From assembly GCA_032622095.1 (NCBI GenBank), contig CP136068.1, positions 151,925,151 through 151,989,150 of the forward strand: DNA of 64,000 bases. Reading direction: 5' to 3'. A program made the translations under genes and the position numbers. The notes beneath the pieces are model-generated. The model saw only the letters and a list, made by a program, of their open reading frames with translations. It did not search any database and was not told where the DNA came from. Every line of letters begins with the position of its first letter. Position 1 is the first letter of the stretch. Shown here piece after piece: positions 21,866-38,454 of this stretch. The stretch is from Siphonodentalium dalli (taxonomy: Eukaryota > Mollusca > Scaphopoda > Gadilida > Siphonodentaliidae).

Positions 21866-24333
21866 ATTGTCACAATTAATTATAAGGAGAGAAAAAAAAT
21901 AACCACCACGTTATCTCTCATACAACCACCACGTTATCTCTCATACAACCACCACGTTATCTCTCATACAACCACCACGTTATCTCTCATACAACCACCA
22001 CGTTATCTCTCATAGAACCACCACGTTATCTCTCATACAACCACCCACCACGTTATCTCTCATACAACCACCACGTTATCTCTCATACAACCATCACGTT
22101 ATCTCCCATACAACCACCACGTTATATCCCATACAACCACCCACCACGTTATCTCTCATACAACCACCACGTTATCTCTCATACAACCACCACGTTATCT
22201 CTCATATATTATCTCCCATACAACCACCACGTTATATCCCATACAACCACCCACCACGTTATCTCTCATACAACCACCACGTTATCTCTCATACAACCAC
22301 CACGTTATCTCTCATACAACCACCACGTTATCTCTCATACAACCACCACGTTATCTCTCATACAAAAACCACGTTATCTCTCATACAACCACCACGTTAT
22401 CTCTCATACAACCACCACGTTATCTCCCATACAACCACCACGTTATCTCTCATACAACCATCACGTTATATCCCATACAACCACCACGTTATATCCCATA
22501 CAACCACCCACCACGTTATCTCTCATACAACCACCACGTTATCTCCCATACAACCACCACGTTATCTCTCATACAACCACCACGTTATCTCTCATACAAC
22601 CACCACGTTATCTCTCATACAACCATCACGTTATCTCCCATACAACCATCACATTATCTCCCATACAACCACCCACCACGTTATCTCTCATACAACCACC
22701 ACGTTATCTCCCATCGTTATATCCCATACAACCACCACGTTATCTCTCATACAACCACCACGTTATCTCTCATACAACCACCACGTTATCTCTCATACAA
22801 CCACCACGTTATCTCTCATACAACCACCACGTTATCTCTCATACAACCATCACGTTATCTCTCATACAACCACCACGTTATCTCTCATACAACCACCACG
22901 TTATCTCTCATACAACCACCACGTTATCTCCCATACAACCATCACGTTATCTCTCATACAACCACCAAGTTATCTCCCATACAACCACCACGTTATATCC
23001 CATACAACCACCACGTTATCTCCCATACAACCACCATGTTACCCATACAACCACCACGTTATCTCTCATACAACCACCACGTTATCTCCCATACAACCAC
23101 CACGTTATATCCCATACAACCACCACGTTATCTCCCATACAACCACCATGTTACCCATACAACCACCACGTTATCTCCCATACAACCACCCACCACGTTA
23201 TCTCTCATACAACCACCACGTTATCTCTCATACAACCACCACGTTATCTCTCATACAACCACCACGTTATCTCTCATACAACCACCACGTTATCTCTCAT
23301 ACAACCACCACGTTATCTCTCATACAACCATCACGTTATCTCTCATACAACCACCAAGTTATCTCCCATACAACCACCACGTTATATCCCATACAACCAC
23401 CACGTTATATCCCATACAACCACCACGTTATCTCTCATACAACCACCATGTTACCCATACAACCACCACGTTATATCCCATACAACCACCACGTTATCTC
23501 CCATACAACCACCACGTTATCTCCCATACAACCACCACGTTATCTCTCATACAACCACCACGTTATCTCTCATACAACCACCACGTTATCTCTCATACAA
23601 CCACCACGTTATCTCCCATACAACCACCACGTTATCTCCCATCGTTATCTCTCATACAACCACCACGTTATCTCTCATACAACCACCACGTTATATCCCA
23701 TACAACCACCACGTTATCTCTCATACAACCACCACGTTATCTCCCGTACAACCACCACGTTATCTCCCATCGTTATCTCTCATACAACCACCACGTTATC
23801 TCTCATACAACCACCACGTTATCTCTCATACAACCACCACGTTATCTCTCATACAACCACCACGTTATCTCTCATACAACCACCACGTTATCTCTCATAC
23901 AACCACCACGTTATCTCTCATACAACCACCACGTTATCTCTCATACAACCACCACGTTATCTCTCATACAACCACCACGTTATCTCTCATACAACCACCA
24001 CGTTATCTCTCATACAACCACCACGTTATCTCTCATACAACCATCACGTTATCTCTCATACAACCACCAAGTTATCTCCCATACAACCACCACGTTATAT
24101 CCCATACAACCACCACGTTATATCCCATACAACCACCACGTTATCTCTCATACAACCACCATGTTACCCATACAACCACCACGTTATATCCCATACAACC
24201 ATCACGTTATCTCTCATACAACCACCACGTTATCTCCCATACAACCACCACGTTATCTCCCATACAACCACCACGTTATCTCTCATACAACCACCACGTT
24301 ATCTCTCATACAACCACCACGTTATCTCTCATA

Positions 24334-27300
24334 CAACCACCACGTTATCTCCCATACAACCACCACGTTATATCCCATACAACCACCACGTTATCTCCCA
24401 TACAACCACCACGTTATCTCCCATCGTTATCTCTCATACAACCACCACGTTATCTCTCATACAACCACCACGTTATCTCTCATACAACCACCACGTTATC
24501 TCTCATACAACCACCACGTTATCTCTCATACAACCACCACGTTATCTCCCATACAACCACCACGTTATCTCCCATACAACCACCACGTTATCTCTCATAC
24601 AACCACCACGTTATATCCCATACAACCACCACGTTATCTCCCATACAACCACCATGTTACCCATACAACCACCACGTTATCTCCCATACAACCACCACGT
24701 TATCTCCCATACAACCACCACGTTATCTCCCATACAACCACCATGTTATCTCCCATACAACCACCACGTTATCTCCCATCGTTATCTCCCATCGTTATCT
24801 CTCATACAACCACCACGTTATCTCTCATACAACCACCACGTTATCTCCCATACAACCACCACGTTATCTCTCATACAACCACCACGTTATCTCTCATACA
24901 ACCATCACGTTATATCCCATACAACCACCACGTTATATCCCATACAACCACCACGTTATCTCCCATACAACCACCACGTTATCTCTCATACAACCACCAC
25001 GTTATCTCCCATACAACCATCACGTTATCTCTCATACAACCACCACGTTATCTCCCATACAACCACCACGTTATCTCCCATACAACCACCACGTTATCTC
25101 TCATACAACCACCACGTTATCTCCCATACAACCACCACGTTATCTCCCATACAACCTCCACGTTATCTCCCATACAACCACCACGTTATCTCTCATACAA
25201 CCACCACGTTATCTCTCATACAACCACCACGTTATCTCCCATACAACCACCACGTTATCTCTCATACAACCACCACGTTATCTCCCATACAACCACCACG
25301 TTATCTCCCATACAACCACCACGTTATCTCACATACAACCACCACGTTATCTCCTATACAACCACCACGTTATCTCTCATACAACCACCACGTTATCTCC
25401 TATACAACCACCACGTTATCTCCCATACAACCACCACGTTATCTCCCATACAACCACCACGTTATCTCACATACAACCACCACGTTATCTCCTATACAAC
25501 CACCACGTTATCTCTCATACAACCACCACGTTATCTCTCATACAACCACCACGTTATCTCCCATACAACCACCACGCTATATCCCATACAACCACCACGT
25601 TATCTCTCAAACAACCACCACGTTATCTCCCATACAACCACCACGTTATCTCCCATACAACCATCACGTTATCTCTCATACAACCACCACGTTATCTCTC
25701 ATACAACCACCACGTTATCTCTCATACAACCACCATGTTATCTCCCATACAATCACCACGTTATATCCCATACAACCACCACGTTATCTCTCATACAACC
25801 ACCACGTTATCTCTCATACAACCACCACATTATCTCTCATACAACCACCATGTTATATCCCATACAACCACCACGTTATCTCCCATACAACCACCACGTT
25901 ATCTCTCATACAACCACCACGTTATCTCCCATACAACCACCACGTTATCTCCCATACAACCACCACGTTATCTCCCATACAATCACCACGTTATCTCTCA
26001 TACAACCATCACGTTATCTCCCATACAACCACCACGTTATATCCCATACAACCACCACGTTATCTCCCATACAACCACCACGTTATCTCTCATACAACCA
26101 CCACGTTATCTCCCATACAACCACCATGTTATATCCCATACAACCACCACGTTATCTCTCATACAACCACCACGTTATCTCTCATACAACCACCACGTTA
26201 TCTCTCATACAACCACCATGTTATATCCCATACAACCACCACGTTATCTCTCATACAACCACCACGTTATCTCTCATACAACCACCACGTTATCTCTCAT
26301 ACAACCACCACGTTATCTCCCATACAACCATCACGTTATCTCTCATACAACCACCACGTTATCTCTCATACAACCACCACGTTATCTCTCATACAACCAC
26401 CATGTTATATCCCATACAACCACCACGTTATCTCTCATACAACCACCACGTTATCTCTCATACAACCACCACGTTATCTCTCATACAACCACCATGTTAT
26501 CTCCCATACAACCACCACGTTATCTCTCATACAACCACCACGTTATCTCTCATACAACCACCACGTTATCTCCCATACAACCACCACGTTATCTCCCATA
26601 CAATCACCACGTTATCTCTCATACAACCACCACGTTATCTCTCATACAACCACCACGTTATCTCCCATACAACCACCACGTTATCTCCCATACAACCACC
26701 ATGTTATCTCCCATACAACCACCACGTTATCTCCCATACAACCACCACGTTATCTCCGATACAACCACCACGTTATCTCCTATACAACCACCACGTTGTC
26801 TCCCATACAACCACCACGTTATCTCCCATACAACCACCACGTTGTCTCCCATACAACCACCACGTTATATCCCATACAACCATCACGTTATCTCCCATAC
26901 AACCACCACGTTATCTCCCATACAACCACCACGTTATCTCTCATACAACCACCACGTTATCTCCCACACAATCACCACGCTATCTCCCATACAACCACCA
27001 CGTTGTCTCTCATACAACCACCACGTTATCTCCCATACAACCACCACGTTATCTCCCACACAACCACCACGTTGTCTCCCATACAACCACCACGTTATCT
27101 CTCATACAACCACCACGTTATCTCTCATACAACCACCACGTTATCTCTCATACAACCACCACGTTATCTCTCATACAACCACCACGTTGTCTCCCATACA
27201 ACCACCACGTTGTCTCCCATACAACCACCACGTTATCTCTCATACAACCACCACGTTATCTCTCATACAACCACCACGTTATCTCCCATACAACCACCAC

Positions 27301-30300
27301 GTTATCTCTCATACAACCACCACGTTATCTCCCATACAACCACCACGCTATCTCCCATACAACCACCACGTTATCTCCGATACAACCACCACGTTATCTC
27401 CTATACAACCACCACGTTGTCTCCCATACAACCACCACGTTATCTCCCATACAACCACCACGTTATCTCCCATACAATCACCACGCTATCTCTCATACAA
27501 CCACCACGTTATCTCTCATACAACCACCACGTTATCTCTCATACAACCACCACGTTGTCTCCCATACAACCACCACGTTGTCTCCCATACAACCACCACG
27601 TTATCTCTCATACAACCACCACGCTATCTCCCATACAACCACCACGTTATCTCCGATACAACCACCACGTTATCTCCTATACAACCACCACGTTGTCTCC
27701 CATACAACCACCACGTTATCTCCCATACAACCACCACGTTATCTCCCATACAATCACCACGCTATCTCTCATACAACCACCACGTTATCTCTCATACAAC
27801 CACCACGTTGTCTCCCATACAACCACCACGTTATCTCCCATACAACCACCACGTTGTCTCCCATACAACCACCACGTTATCTCTCGTACAACCACCACGT
27901 TATCTCCCACACAATCACCACGCTATCTCCCATACAACCACCACGTTATCTCCCATACAACCACCACGTTATCTCCCATACAACCACCACGTTATCTCCC
28001 ACACAATCACCACGCTATCTCCCATACAACCACCACGTTATCTCCCATACAACCACCACGTTATCTCCCATACAACCACCACGTTATCTCCCACACAATC
28101 ACCACGCTATCTCCCATACAACCACCACGTTATCTCCCATACAACCACCACGTTATCTCCCATACAACCACCACGTTATCTCCCACACAATCACCACGCT
28201 ATCTCCCATACAACCACCACGTTATATCTCATACAACCACCACGTTATCTCCCATACAACCACCACGTTATCTCTCATACAACCATCACGTTATCTCCCA
28301 TACAACCACCACGTTATCTCCCTTACAACCACCACGTTATCTCTCATACAACCACCACGTTATCTCTCATACAACCACCACGTTATCTCCCATACAACCA
28401 CCACGTTATCTCTCATACAACCACCACGTTATCTCTCATACAACCACCACGTTATCTCTCATACAACCACCACGTTATCTCTCATACAACCACCACGTTA
28501 TCTCCCATACAACCACCACGTTATATCCCATACAACCACCCACCACGATATCTCTCATACAACCACCACGTTATCTCCCATACAACCACCACGTTATATC
28601 CCATACAACCACCACGTTATCTCCCATACAACCACCACGTTATCTCCCATCGTTATCTCTCATACAACCACCACGTTATCTCTCATACAACCACCACGTT
28701 ATCTCTCATACAACCACCACGTTATCTCTCATACAACCACCACGTTATCTCTCATACAACCACCACGTTATCTCCCATACAACCACCACGTTATCTCCCA
28801 TACAACCACCACGTTATCTCTCATACAACCACCACGTTATATCCCATACAACCACCACGTTATCTCCCATACAACCACCATGTTACCCATACAACCACCA
28901 CGTTATCTCCCATACAACCACCACGTTATCTCCCATACAACCACCACGTTATCTCCCATACAACCACCATGTTATCTCCCATACAACCACCACGTTATCT
29001 CCCATCGTTATCTCCCATCGTTATCTCTCATACAACCACCACGTTATCTCTCATACAACCACCACGTTATCTCCCATACAACCACCACGTTATCTCTCAT
29101 ACAACCACCACGTTATCTCTCATACAACCATCACGTTATATCCCATACAACCACCACGTTATATCCCATACAACCACCACGTTATCTCCCATACAACCAC
29201 CACGTTATCTCTCATACAACCACCACGTTATCTCCCATACAACCATCACGTTATCTCTCATACAACCACCACGTTATCTCCCATACAACCACCACGTTAT
29301 CTCCCATACAACCACCACGTTATCTCTCATACAACCACCACGTTATCTCCCATACAACCACCACGTTATCTCCCATACAACCACCACGTTATCTCCCATA
29401 CAACCACCACGTTATCTCTCATACAACCACCACGTTATCTCTCATACAACCACCACGTTATCTCCCATACAACCACCACGTTATCTCTCATACAACCACC
29501 ACGTTATCTCCCATACAACCACCACGTTATCTCCCATACAACCACCACGTTATCTCACATACAACCACCACGTTATCTCCTATACAACCACCACGTTATC
29601 TCTCATACAACCACCACGTTATCTCCTATACAACCACCACGTTATCTCCCATACAACCACCACGTTATCTCCCATACAACCACCACGTTATCTCACATAC
29701 AACCACCACGTTATCTCCTATACAACCACCACGTTATCTCTCATACAACCACCACGTTATCTCTCATACAACCACCACGTTATCTCCCATACAACCACCA
29801 CGCTATATCCCATACAACCACCACGTTATCTCTCAAACAACCACCACGTTATCTCCCATACAACCACCACGTTATCTCCCATACAACCATCACGTTATCT
29901 CTCATACAACCACCACGTTATCTCTCATACAACCACCACGTTATCTCTCATACAACCACCATGTTATCTCCCATACAATCACCACGTTATATCCCATACA
30001 ACCACCACGTTATCTCTCATACAACCACCACGTTATCTCTCATACAACCACCACATTATCTCTCATACAACCACCATGTTATATCCCATACAACCACCAC
30101 GTTATCTCCCATACAACCACCACGTTATCTCTCATACAACCACCACGTTATCTCCCATACAACCACCACGTTATCTCCCATACAACCACCACGTTATCTC
30201 CCATACAATCACCACGTTATCTCTCATACAACCATCACGTTATCTCCCATACAACCACCACGTTATATCCCATACAACCACCACGTTATCTCCCATACAA

Positions 30301-32990
30301 CCACCACGTTATCTCTCATACAACCACCACGTTATCTCCCATACAACCACCATGTTATATCCCATACAACCACCACGTTATCTCTCATACAACCACCACG
30401 TTATCTCTCATACAACCACCACGTTATCTCTCATACAACCACCATGTTATATCCCATACAACCACCACGTTATCTCTCATACAACCACCACGTTATCTCT
30501 CATACAACCACCACGTTATCTCTCATACAACCACCACGTTATCTCCCATACAACCATCACGTTATCTCTCATACAACCACCACGTTATCTCTCATACAAC
30601 CACCACGTTATCTCTCATACAACCACCATGTTATATCCCATACAACCACCACGTTATCTCTCATACAACCACCACGTTATCTCTCATACAACCACCACGT
30701 TATCTCTCATACAACCACCATGTTATCTCCCATACAACCACCACGTTATCTCTCATACAACCACCACGTTATCTCTCATACAACCACCACGTTATCTCCC
30801 ATACAACCACCACGTTATCTCCCATACAATCACCACGTTATCTCTCATACAACCACCACGTTATCTCTCATACAACCACCACGTTATCTCCCATACAACC
30901 ACCACGTTATCTCCCATACAACCACCATGTTATCTCCCATACAACCACCACGTTATCTCCCATACAACCACCACGTTATCTCCGATACAACCACCACGTT
31001 ATCTCCTATACAACCACCACGTTGTCTCCCATACAACCACCACGTTATCTCCCATACAACCACCACGTTGTCTCCCATACAACCACCACGTTATCTCTCA
31101 TACAACCACCACGTTATCTCCCATACAACCATCACGTTATCTCCCATACAACCACCACGTTATCTCCCATACAACCACCACGTTGTCTCCCATACAACCA
31201 CCACGTTATCTCTCATACAACCACCACGTTATCTCCCATACAACCACCACGTTATCTCCCATACAACCACCACGTTATCTCTCATACAACCACCACGTTA
31301 TCTCCCATACAACCATCACGTTATCTCCCATACAACCACCACGTTATCTCCCATACAACCACCACGTTATCTCTCATACAACCACCACGTTATCTCCCAC
31401 ACAATCACCACGCTATCTCCCATACAACCACCACGTTGTCTCCCATACAACCACCACGTTATCTCCCATACAACCACCACGTTATCTCCCACACAACCAC
31501 CACGTTGTCTCCCATACAACCACCACGTTATCTCTCATACAACCACCACGTTATCTCTCATACAACCACCACGTTATCTCTCATACAACCACCACGTTAT
31601 CTCTCATACAACCACCACGTTGTCTCCCATACAACCACCACGTTGTCTCCCATACAACCACCACGTTATCTCTCATACAACCACCACGTTATCTCTCATA
31701 CAACCACCACGTTATCTCCCATACAACCACCACGTTATCTCTCATACAACCACCACGTTATCTCCCATACAACCACCACGCTATCTCCCATACAACCACC
31801 ACGTTATCTCCGATACAACCACCACGTTATCTCCTATACAACCACCACGTTGTCTCCCATACAACCACCACGTTATCTCCCATACAACCACCACGTTATC
31901 TCCCATACAATCACCACGCTATCTCTCATACAACCACCACGTTATCTCTCATACAACCACCACGTTATCTCTCATACAACCACCACGTTGTCTCCCATAC
32001 AACCACCACGTTGTCTCCCATACAACCACCACGTTATCTCTCATACAACCACCACGCTATCTCCCATACAACCACCACGTTATCTCCGATACAACCACCA
32101 CGTTATCTCCTATACAACCACCACGTTGTCTCCCATACAACCACCACGTTATCTCCCATACAACCACCACGTTATCTCCCATACAATCACCACGCTATCT
32201 CTCATACAACCACCACGTTATCTCTCATACAACCACCACGTTGTCTCCCATACAACCACCACGTTATCTCCCATACAACCACCACGTTGTCTCCCATACA
32301 ACCACCACGTTATCTCTCGTACAACCACCACGTTATCTCCCACACAATCACCACGCTATCTCCCATACAACCACCACGTTATCTCCCATACAACCACCAC
32401 GTTATCTCCCATACAACCACCACGTTATCTCCCACACAATCACCACGCTATCTCCCATACAACCACCACGTTATCTCCCATACAACCACCACGTTATCTC
32501 CCATACAACCACCACGTTATCTCCCACACAATCACCACGCTATCTCCCATACAACCACCACGTTATCTCCCATACAACCACCACGTTATCTCCCATACAA
32601 CCACCACGTTATCTCCCACACAATCACCACGCTATCTCCCATACAACCACCACGTTATCTCTCATACAACCACCACGTTATCTCCCATACAACCACCACG
32701 TTATCTCTCATACAACCATCACGTTATCTCCCATACAACCACCACGTTATCTCCCTTACAACCACCACGTTATCTCTCATACAACCACCACGTTATCTCT
32801 CATACAACCACCACGTTATCTCCCATACAACCACCACGTTATCTCTCATACAACCACCACGTTATCTCTCATACAACCACCACGTTATCTCTCATACAAC
32901 CACCACGTTATCTCTCATACAACCACCACGTTATCTCCCATACAACCACCACGTTATATCCCATACAACCACCCACCACGATATCTCTCA
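24334..32990. repeat. Tandem segmental duplication inside the satellite, 4.2-4.4 kb unit
   Basis: Rare variants serve as landmarks. The CCATGTTAC unit (24660 and 28886), CGCTATATCC (25575 and 29801) and TCCGAT (26755 and 30981) are each 4226 bp apart. From the CTCCCACACA variant (26961 and 31394) to CACGATA (28544 and 32977) the offset is 4433 bp. The 207-bp change equals nine 23-bp units gained or lost in the second half. The first copy is about 24334-28560 and the second about 28560-32990. Confidence 0.85.
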
Positions 32991-34136
32991 TACAACCACC
33001 ACGTTATCTCTCATACAACCACCACGTTATCTCCCATACAACCACCACGTTATCTCTCATACAACCACCACGTTATATCCCATACAACCACCACGTTATA
33101 TCCCATACAACCACCCACCACGTTATCTCTCATACAACCACCACGTTATCTCTCATACAACCACCACGTTATCTCCCATACAACCACCACGTTATCTCTC
33201 ATACAACCACCACGTTACCCATACAACCATCACGTTATCTCCCATACAACCACCACGTTATCTCTCATACAACCACCACGTTATCTCCCATACAATCACC
33301 ACGTTGTCTCCCATACAATCACCACGTTATCTCCCATACAATCAACACGCTATATCCCATACAACCACCACGTTATCTCTCATACAACCACCACGTTATC
33401 TCCCATACAACCACCACGTTATCTCTCATACAACCATCACGTTATCTCCCATACAACCATCACGTTATCTCTCATACAACCACCACGTTATCTCCCATAC
33501 AACCACCACGTTATCTCCCATACAACCACCACGTTATCTCTCATACAACCACCACGTTATCTCCCATACAACCACCACGTTATCTCCCATACAACCACCA
33601 CGTTATCTCCCATACAACCACCACGTTATCTCTCATACAACCACCACGTTATCTCTCATACAACCACCACGTTATCTCACATACAACCACCACGTTATCT
33701 CCTATACAACCACCACGTTATCTCCCATACAACCACCACGTTATCTCCCTTACAACCACCACGTTATCTCCCATACAACCACCACGTTATCTCCCATACA
33801 ACCATCACGTTATCTCTCATACAACCACCACGTTATCTCTCATACAACCACCACGTTATCTCTCATACAACCACCATGTTATCTCCCATACAATCACCAC
33901 GTTATATCCCATACAACCACCACGTTATCTCTCATACAACCACCACGTTATCTCTCATACAACCACCACGTTATCTCCCATACAACCACCACGTTATCTC
34001 ACATACAACCACCACGTTATCTCTCATACAACCACCACGTTATCTCTCATACAACCACCACGTTATCTCTCATACAACCACCACGTTATCTCTCATACAA
34101 CCACCACGTTATCTCTCATACAACCACCACGTTATC

Positions 34137-34870
34137 TCCCATACAACCACCACGTTATCTCACATACAACCACCACGTTATCTCACATACAACCACCACG
34201 TTATCTCCCATACAACCACCACGTTATCTCACATACAACCACCACGTTATCTCTCATACAACCACCACGTTATCTCCCATACAACCACCACGTTATCTCT
34301 CATACAACCATCACGTTATCTCCCATACAACCACCACGTTATCTCTCATACAACCACCACGTTATCTCCCATACAACCACCACGTTATCTCTCATACAAC
34401 CATCACGTTATCTCCCATACAACCACCACGTTATCTCACATACAACCACCACGTTATCTCTCATACAACCACCACGTTATCTCTCATACAACCACCACGT
34501 TATCTCTCATACAACCACCACGTTATCTCTCATACAACCACCACGTTATCTCTCATACAACCACCACGTTATCTCCCATACAACCACCACGTTATCTCAC
34601 ATACAACCACCACGTTATCTCACATACAACCACCACGTTATCTCCCATACAACCACCACGTTATCTCACATACAACCACCACGTTATCTCTCATACAACC
34701 ACCACGTTATCTCCCATACAACCACCACGTTATCTCTCATACAACCATCACGTTATCTCCCATACAACCACCACGTTATCTCTCATACAACCACCACGTT
34801 ATCTCTCATACAACCACCACGTTATCTCCCATACAACCACCACGTTATCTCTCATACAACCATCACGTTA
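34137..34870. repeat. Smaller higher-order duplication in the satellite, 437 bp
   Basis: The CTCACAT variant cluster at 34161 recurs at 34598, an offset of 437 bp or 19 units, with the same order of neighbouring variants. It shows that duplication also works at a shorter scale in this part of the array. Confidence 0.7.
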
Positions 34871-37800
34871 TCTCCCATACAACCACCACGTTATATCCCA
34901 TACAACCACCACGTTATCTCTCATACAACCACCACGTTATCTCTCATACAACCACCACGTTATCTCTCATACAACCACCACGTTATCTCTCATACAACCA
35001 CCACGTTATCTCCCATACAACCACCACGTTATCTCTCATACAACCACCACGTTATCTCTCATACAACCACCACGTTATCTCTCATACAACCACCACGTTA
35101 TCTCTCATACAACCACCACGTTATCTCTCATACAACCACCACGTTATCTCTCATACAACCACCACGTTATCTCCCATACAACCACCACGTTATCTCTCAT
35201 ACAACCACCACGTTATCTCCCATACAACCACCACGTTATCTCCCATACAACCACCACGTTATCTCTCATACAACCACCACGTTATCTCTCATACAACCAC
35301 CACGTTATCTCTCATACAACCACCACGTTATCTCTCATACAACCACCACGTTATCTCTCATACAACCACCACGTTATCTCTCATACAACCACCACGTTAT
35401 CTCTCATACAACCATCACGTTATCTCTCATACAACCACCACGTTATCTCCCATACAACCACCACGTTATCTCTCATACAACCACCACGTTATCTCTCATA
35501 CAACCACCACGTTATCTCTCATACAACCACCACGTTATCTCTCATACAACCACCACGTTATCTCTCATACAACCACCACGTTATCTCCCATACAACCACC
35601 ACGTTATCTCTCATACAACCACCACGTTATCTCCCATACAACCACCACGTTATCTCCCATACAACCACCACGTTATCTCCCATACAACCACCACGTTATC
35701 TCCCATACAACCACCACGTTATCTCTCATACAACCACCACGTTATCTCCCATACAACCACCACGTTATCTCCCATACAACCACCACGTTATCTCTCATAC
35801 AACCACCACGTTATCTCCCATACAACCACCACGTTATCTCTCATACAACCACCACGTTATCTCCCATACAACCACCACGTTATCTCTCATACAACCACCA
35901 CGTTATCTCTCATACAACCACCACGTTATCTCTCATACAACCACCACGTTATCTCTCATACAACCACCACGTTATCTCTCATACAACCACCACGTTATCT
36001 CTCATACAACCACCACGTTATCTCTCATACAACCATCACGTTATCTCTCATACAACCACCACGTTATCTCCCATACAACCACCACGTTATCTCTCATACA
36101 ACCACCACGTTATCTCTCATACAACCACCACGTTATCTCTCATACAACCACCACGTTATCTCTCATACAACCACCACGTTATCTCTCATACAACCACCAC
36201 GTTATCTCCCATACAACCACCACGTTATCTCTCATACAACCACCACGTTATCTCCCATACAACCACCACGTTATCTCCCATACAACCACCACGTTATCTC
36301 CCATACAACCACCACGTTATCTCCCATACAACCACCACGTTATCTCTCATACAACCACCACGTTATCTCCCATACAACCACCACGTTATCTCCCATACAA
36401 CCACCACGTTATCTCCCATACAACCACCACGTTATCTCCCATACAACCACCACGTTATCTCACATACATCCACCACGTTATCTCCCATACAACCACCACG
36501 TTATCTCTCATACAACCACCACGTTATCTCCCATCGTTATATCCCATACAACCACCACGTTATCTCTCATACAACCACCACGTTATCTCTCATACAACCA
36601 CCACGTTATCTCCCATACAACCACCACGTTATCTCTCATACAACCACCACGTTATCTCCCATACAACCACCACGTTATCTCTCATACAACCATCACGTTA
36701 TCTCTCATACAACCACCACGTTATCTCTCATACAACCACCACGTTATCTCTCATACAACCACCACGTTATCTCTCATACAACCACCACGTTATCTCCCAT
36801 ACAACCATCACGTTATCTCTCATACAACCACCACGTTATCTCTCATAGAACCACCACGTTATATCCCATACAACCATCACGTTATCTCCCATACAACCAC
36901 CACGTTATATCCCATACAACCACCACGTTATCTCTCATACAACCACCACGTTATCTCTCATACAACCACCACGTTATCTCCCATGCAACCACCACGTTAT
37001 CTCTCATACAACCACCACGTTATCTCTCATACAACCACCCACCACGTTATCTCCCATACAACCACCACGTTATCTCCCATACAACCATCACGTTATCTCT
37101 CATACAACCACCACGTTATCTCTCATACAACCATCACGTTATCTCTCATACAACCATCACGTTATCTCTCATACAACCACCACGTTATCTCCCATACAAC
37201 CACCACGTTATCTCCCATACAACCACCACGTTATCTCCCATACAACCACCACGTTATCTCACATACAACCACCACGTTATCTCACATACAACCACCACGG
37301 TATCTCTCATGCAACCACCACGTTATCTCCCATACAACCACCACGTTATCTCCCATACAACCACCACGTTATCTCTCATACAACCACCACGTTATATCCC
37401 ATACAACCACCACGTTATCTCACATACAACCACCACGTTATATCCCATACAACCACCACGTTATCTCCCATCGTTATATCCCATACAACCACCACGTTAT
37501 ATCCCATACAACCACCCACCACGTTATCTCTCATACAACCACCACGTTATCTCCCATACAACCACAACGTTATCTCTCATACAACCACCACGTTATCTCC
37601 CATACAACCACCACGTTATCTCTCATACAACCACCACGTTATCTCCCATACAACCACCACGTTATCTCTCATACAACCACCACGTTATCTCCCATACAAC
37701 CACCACGTTATCTCCCATACAACCACCACGTTATCTCCCATACAACCCCCACGTTATCTCCCATACAACCACCACGTTATCTCCCATACAACCACCACGT

Positions 37801-38454
37801 TATCTCCCATACAACCACCACGTTATCTCCCATACAACCACCACGTTATCTCCCATACAACCCCCACGTTATCTCTCATACAACCACCACGTTATCTCCC
37901 ATACAACCACCACGTTATCTCCCATACAACCACCACGTTATCTCCCATACAACCACCACGTTATCTCCCATACAACCACCACGTTATCTCCCATACAACC
38001 ACCACGTTATCTCTCATACAACCACCACGTTATATCCCATACAACCACCACGTTATCTCACATACAACCACCACGTTATATCCCATACAACCACCACGTT
38101 ATCTCCCATCGTTATATCCCATACAACCACCACGTTATATCCCATACAACCACCCACCACGTTATCTCTCATACAACCACCACGTTATCTCCCATACAAC
38201 CACCACGTTATCTCCCATCGTTATATCCCATACAATCACCACGTTATCTCTCATACAACCACAACGTTATCTCCCATACAACCACCACGTTATCGCCCAT
38301 ACAACCACCACGTTATCTCTCATACAACCACCACGTTATCTCCCATACAACCACCACGTTATCTCCCATACAACCACCACGTTATCTCCCATACAACCAC
38401 CACGTTATCGCCCATACAACCACCACGTTATCTCCCATACAACCACCACGTTAT

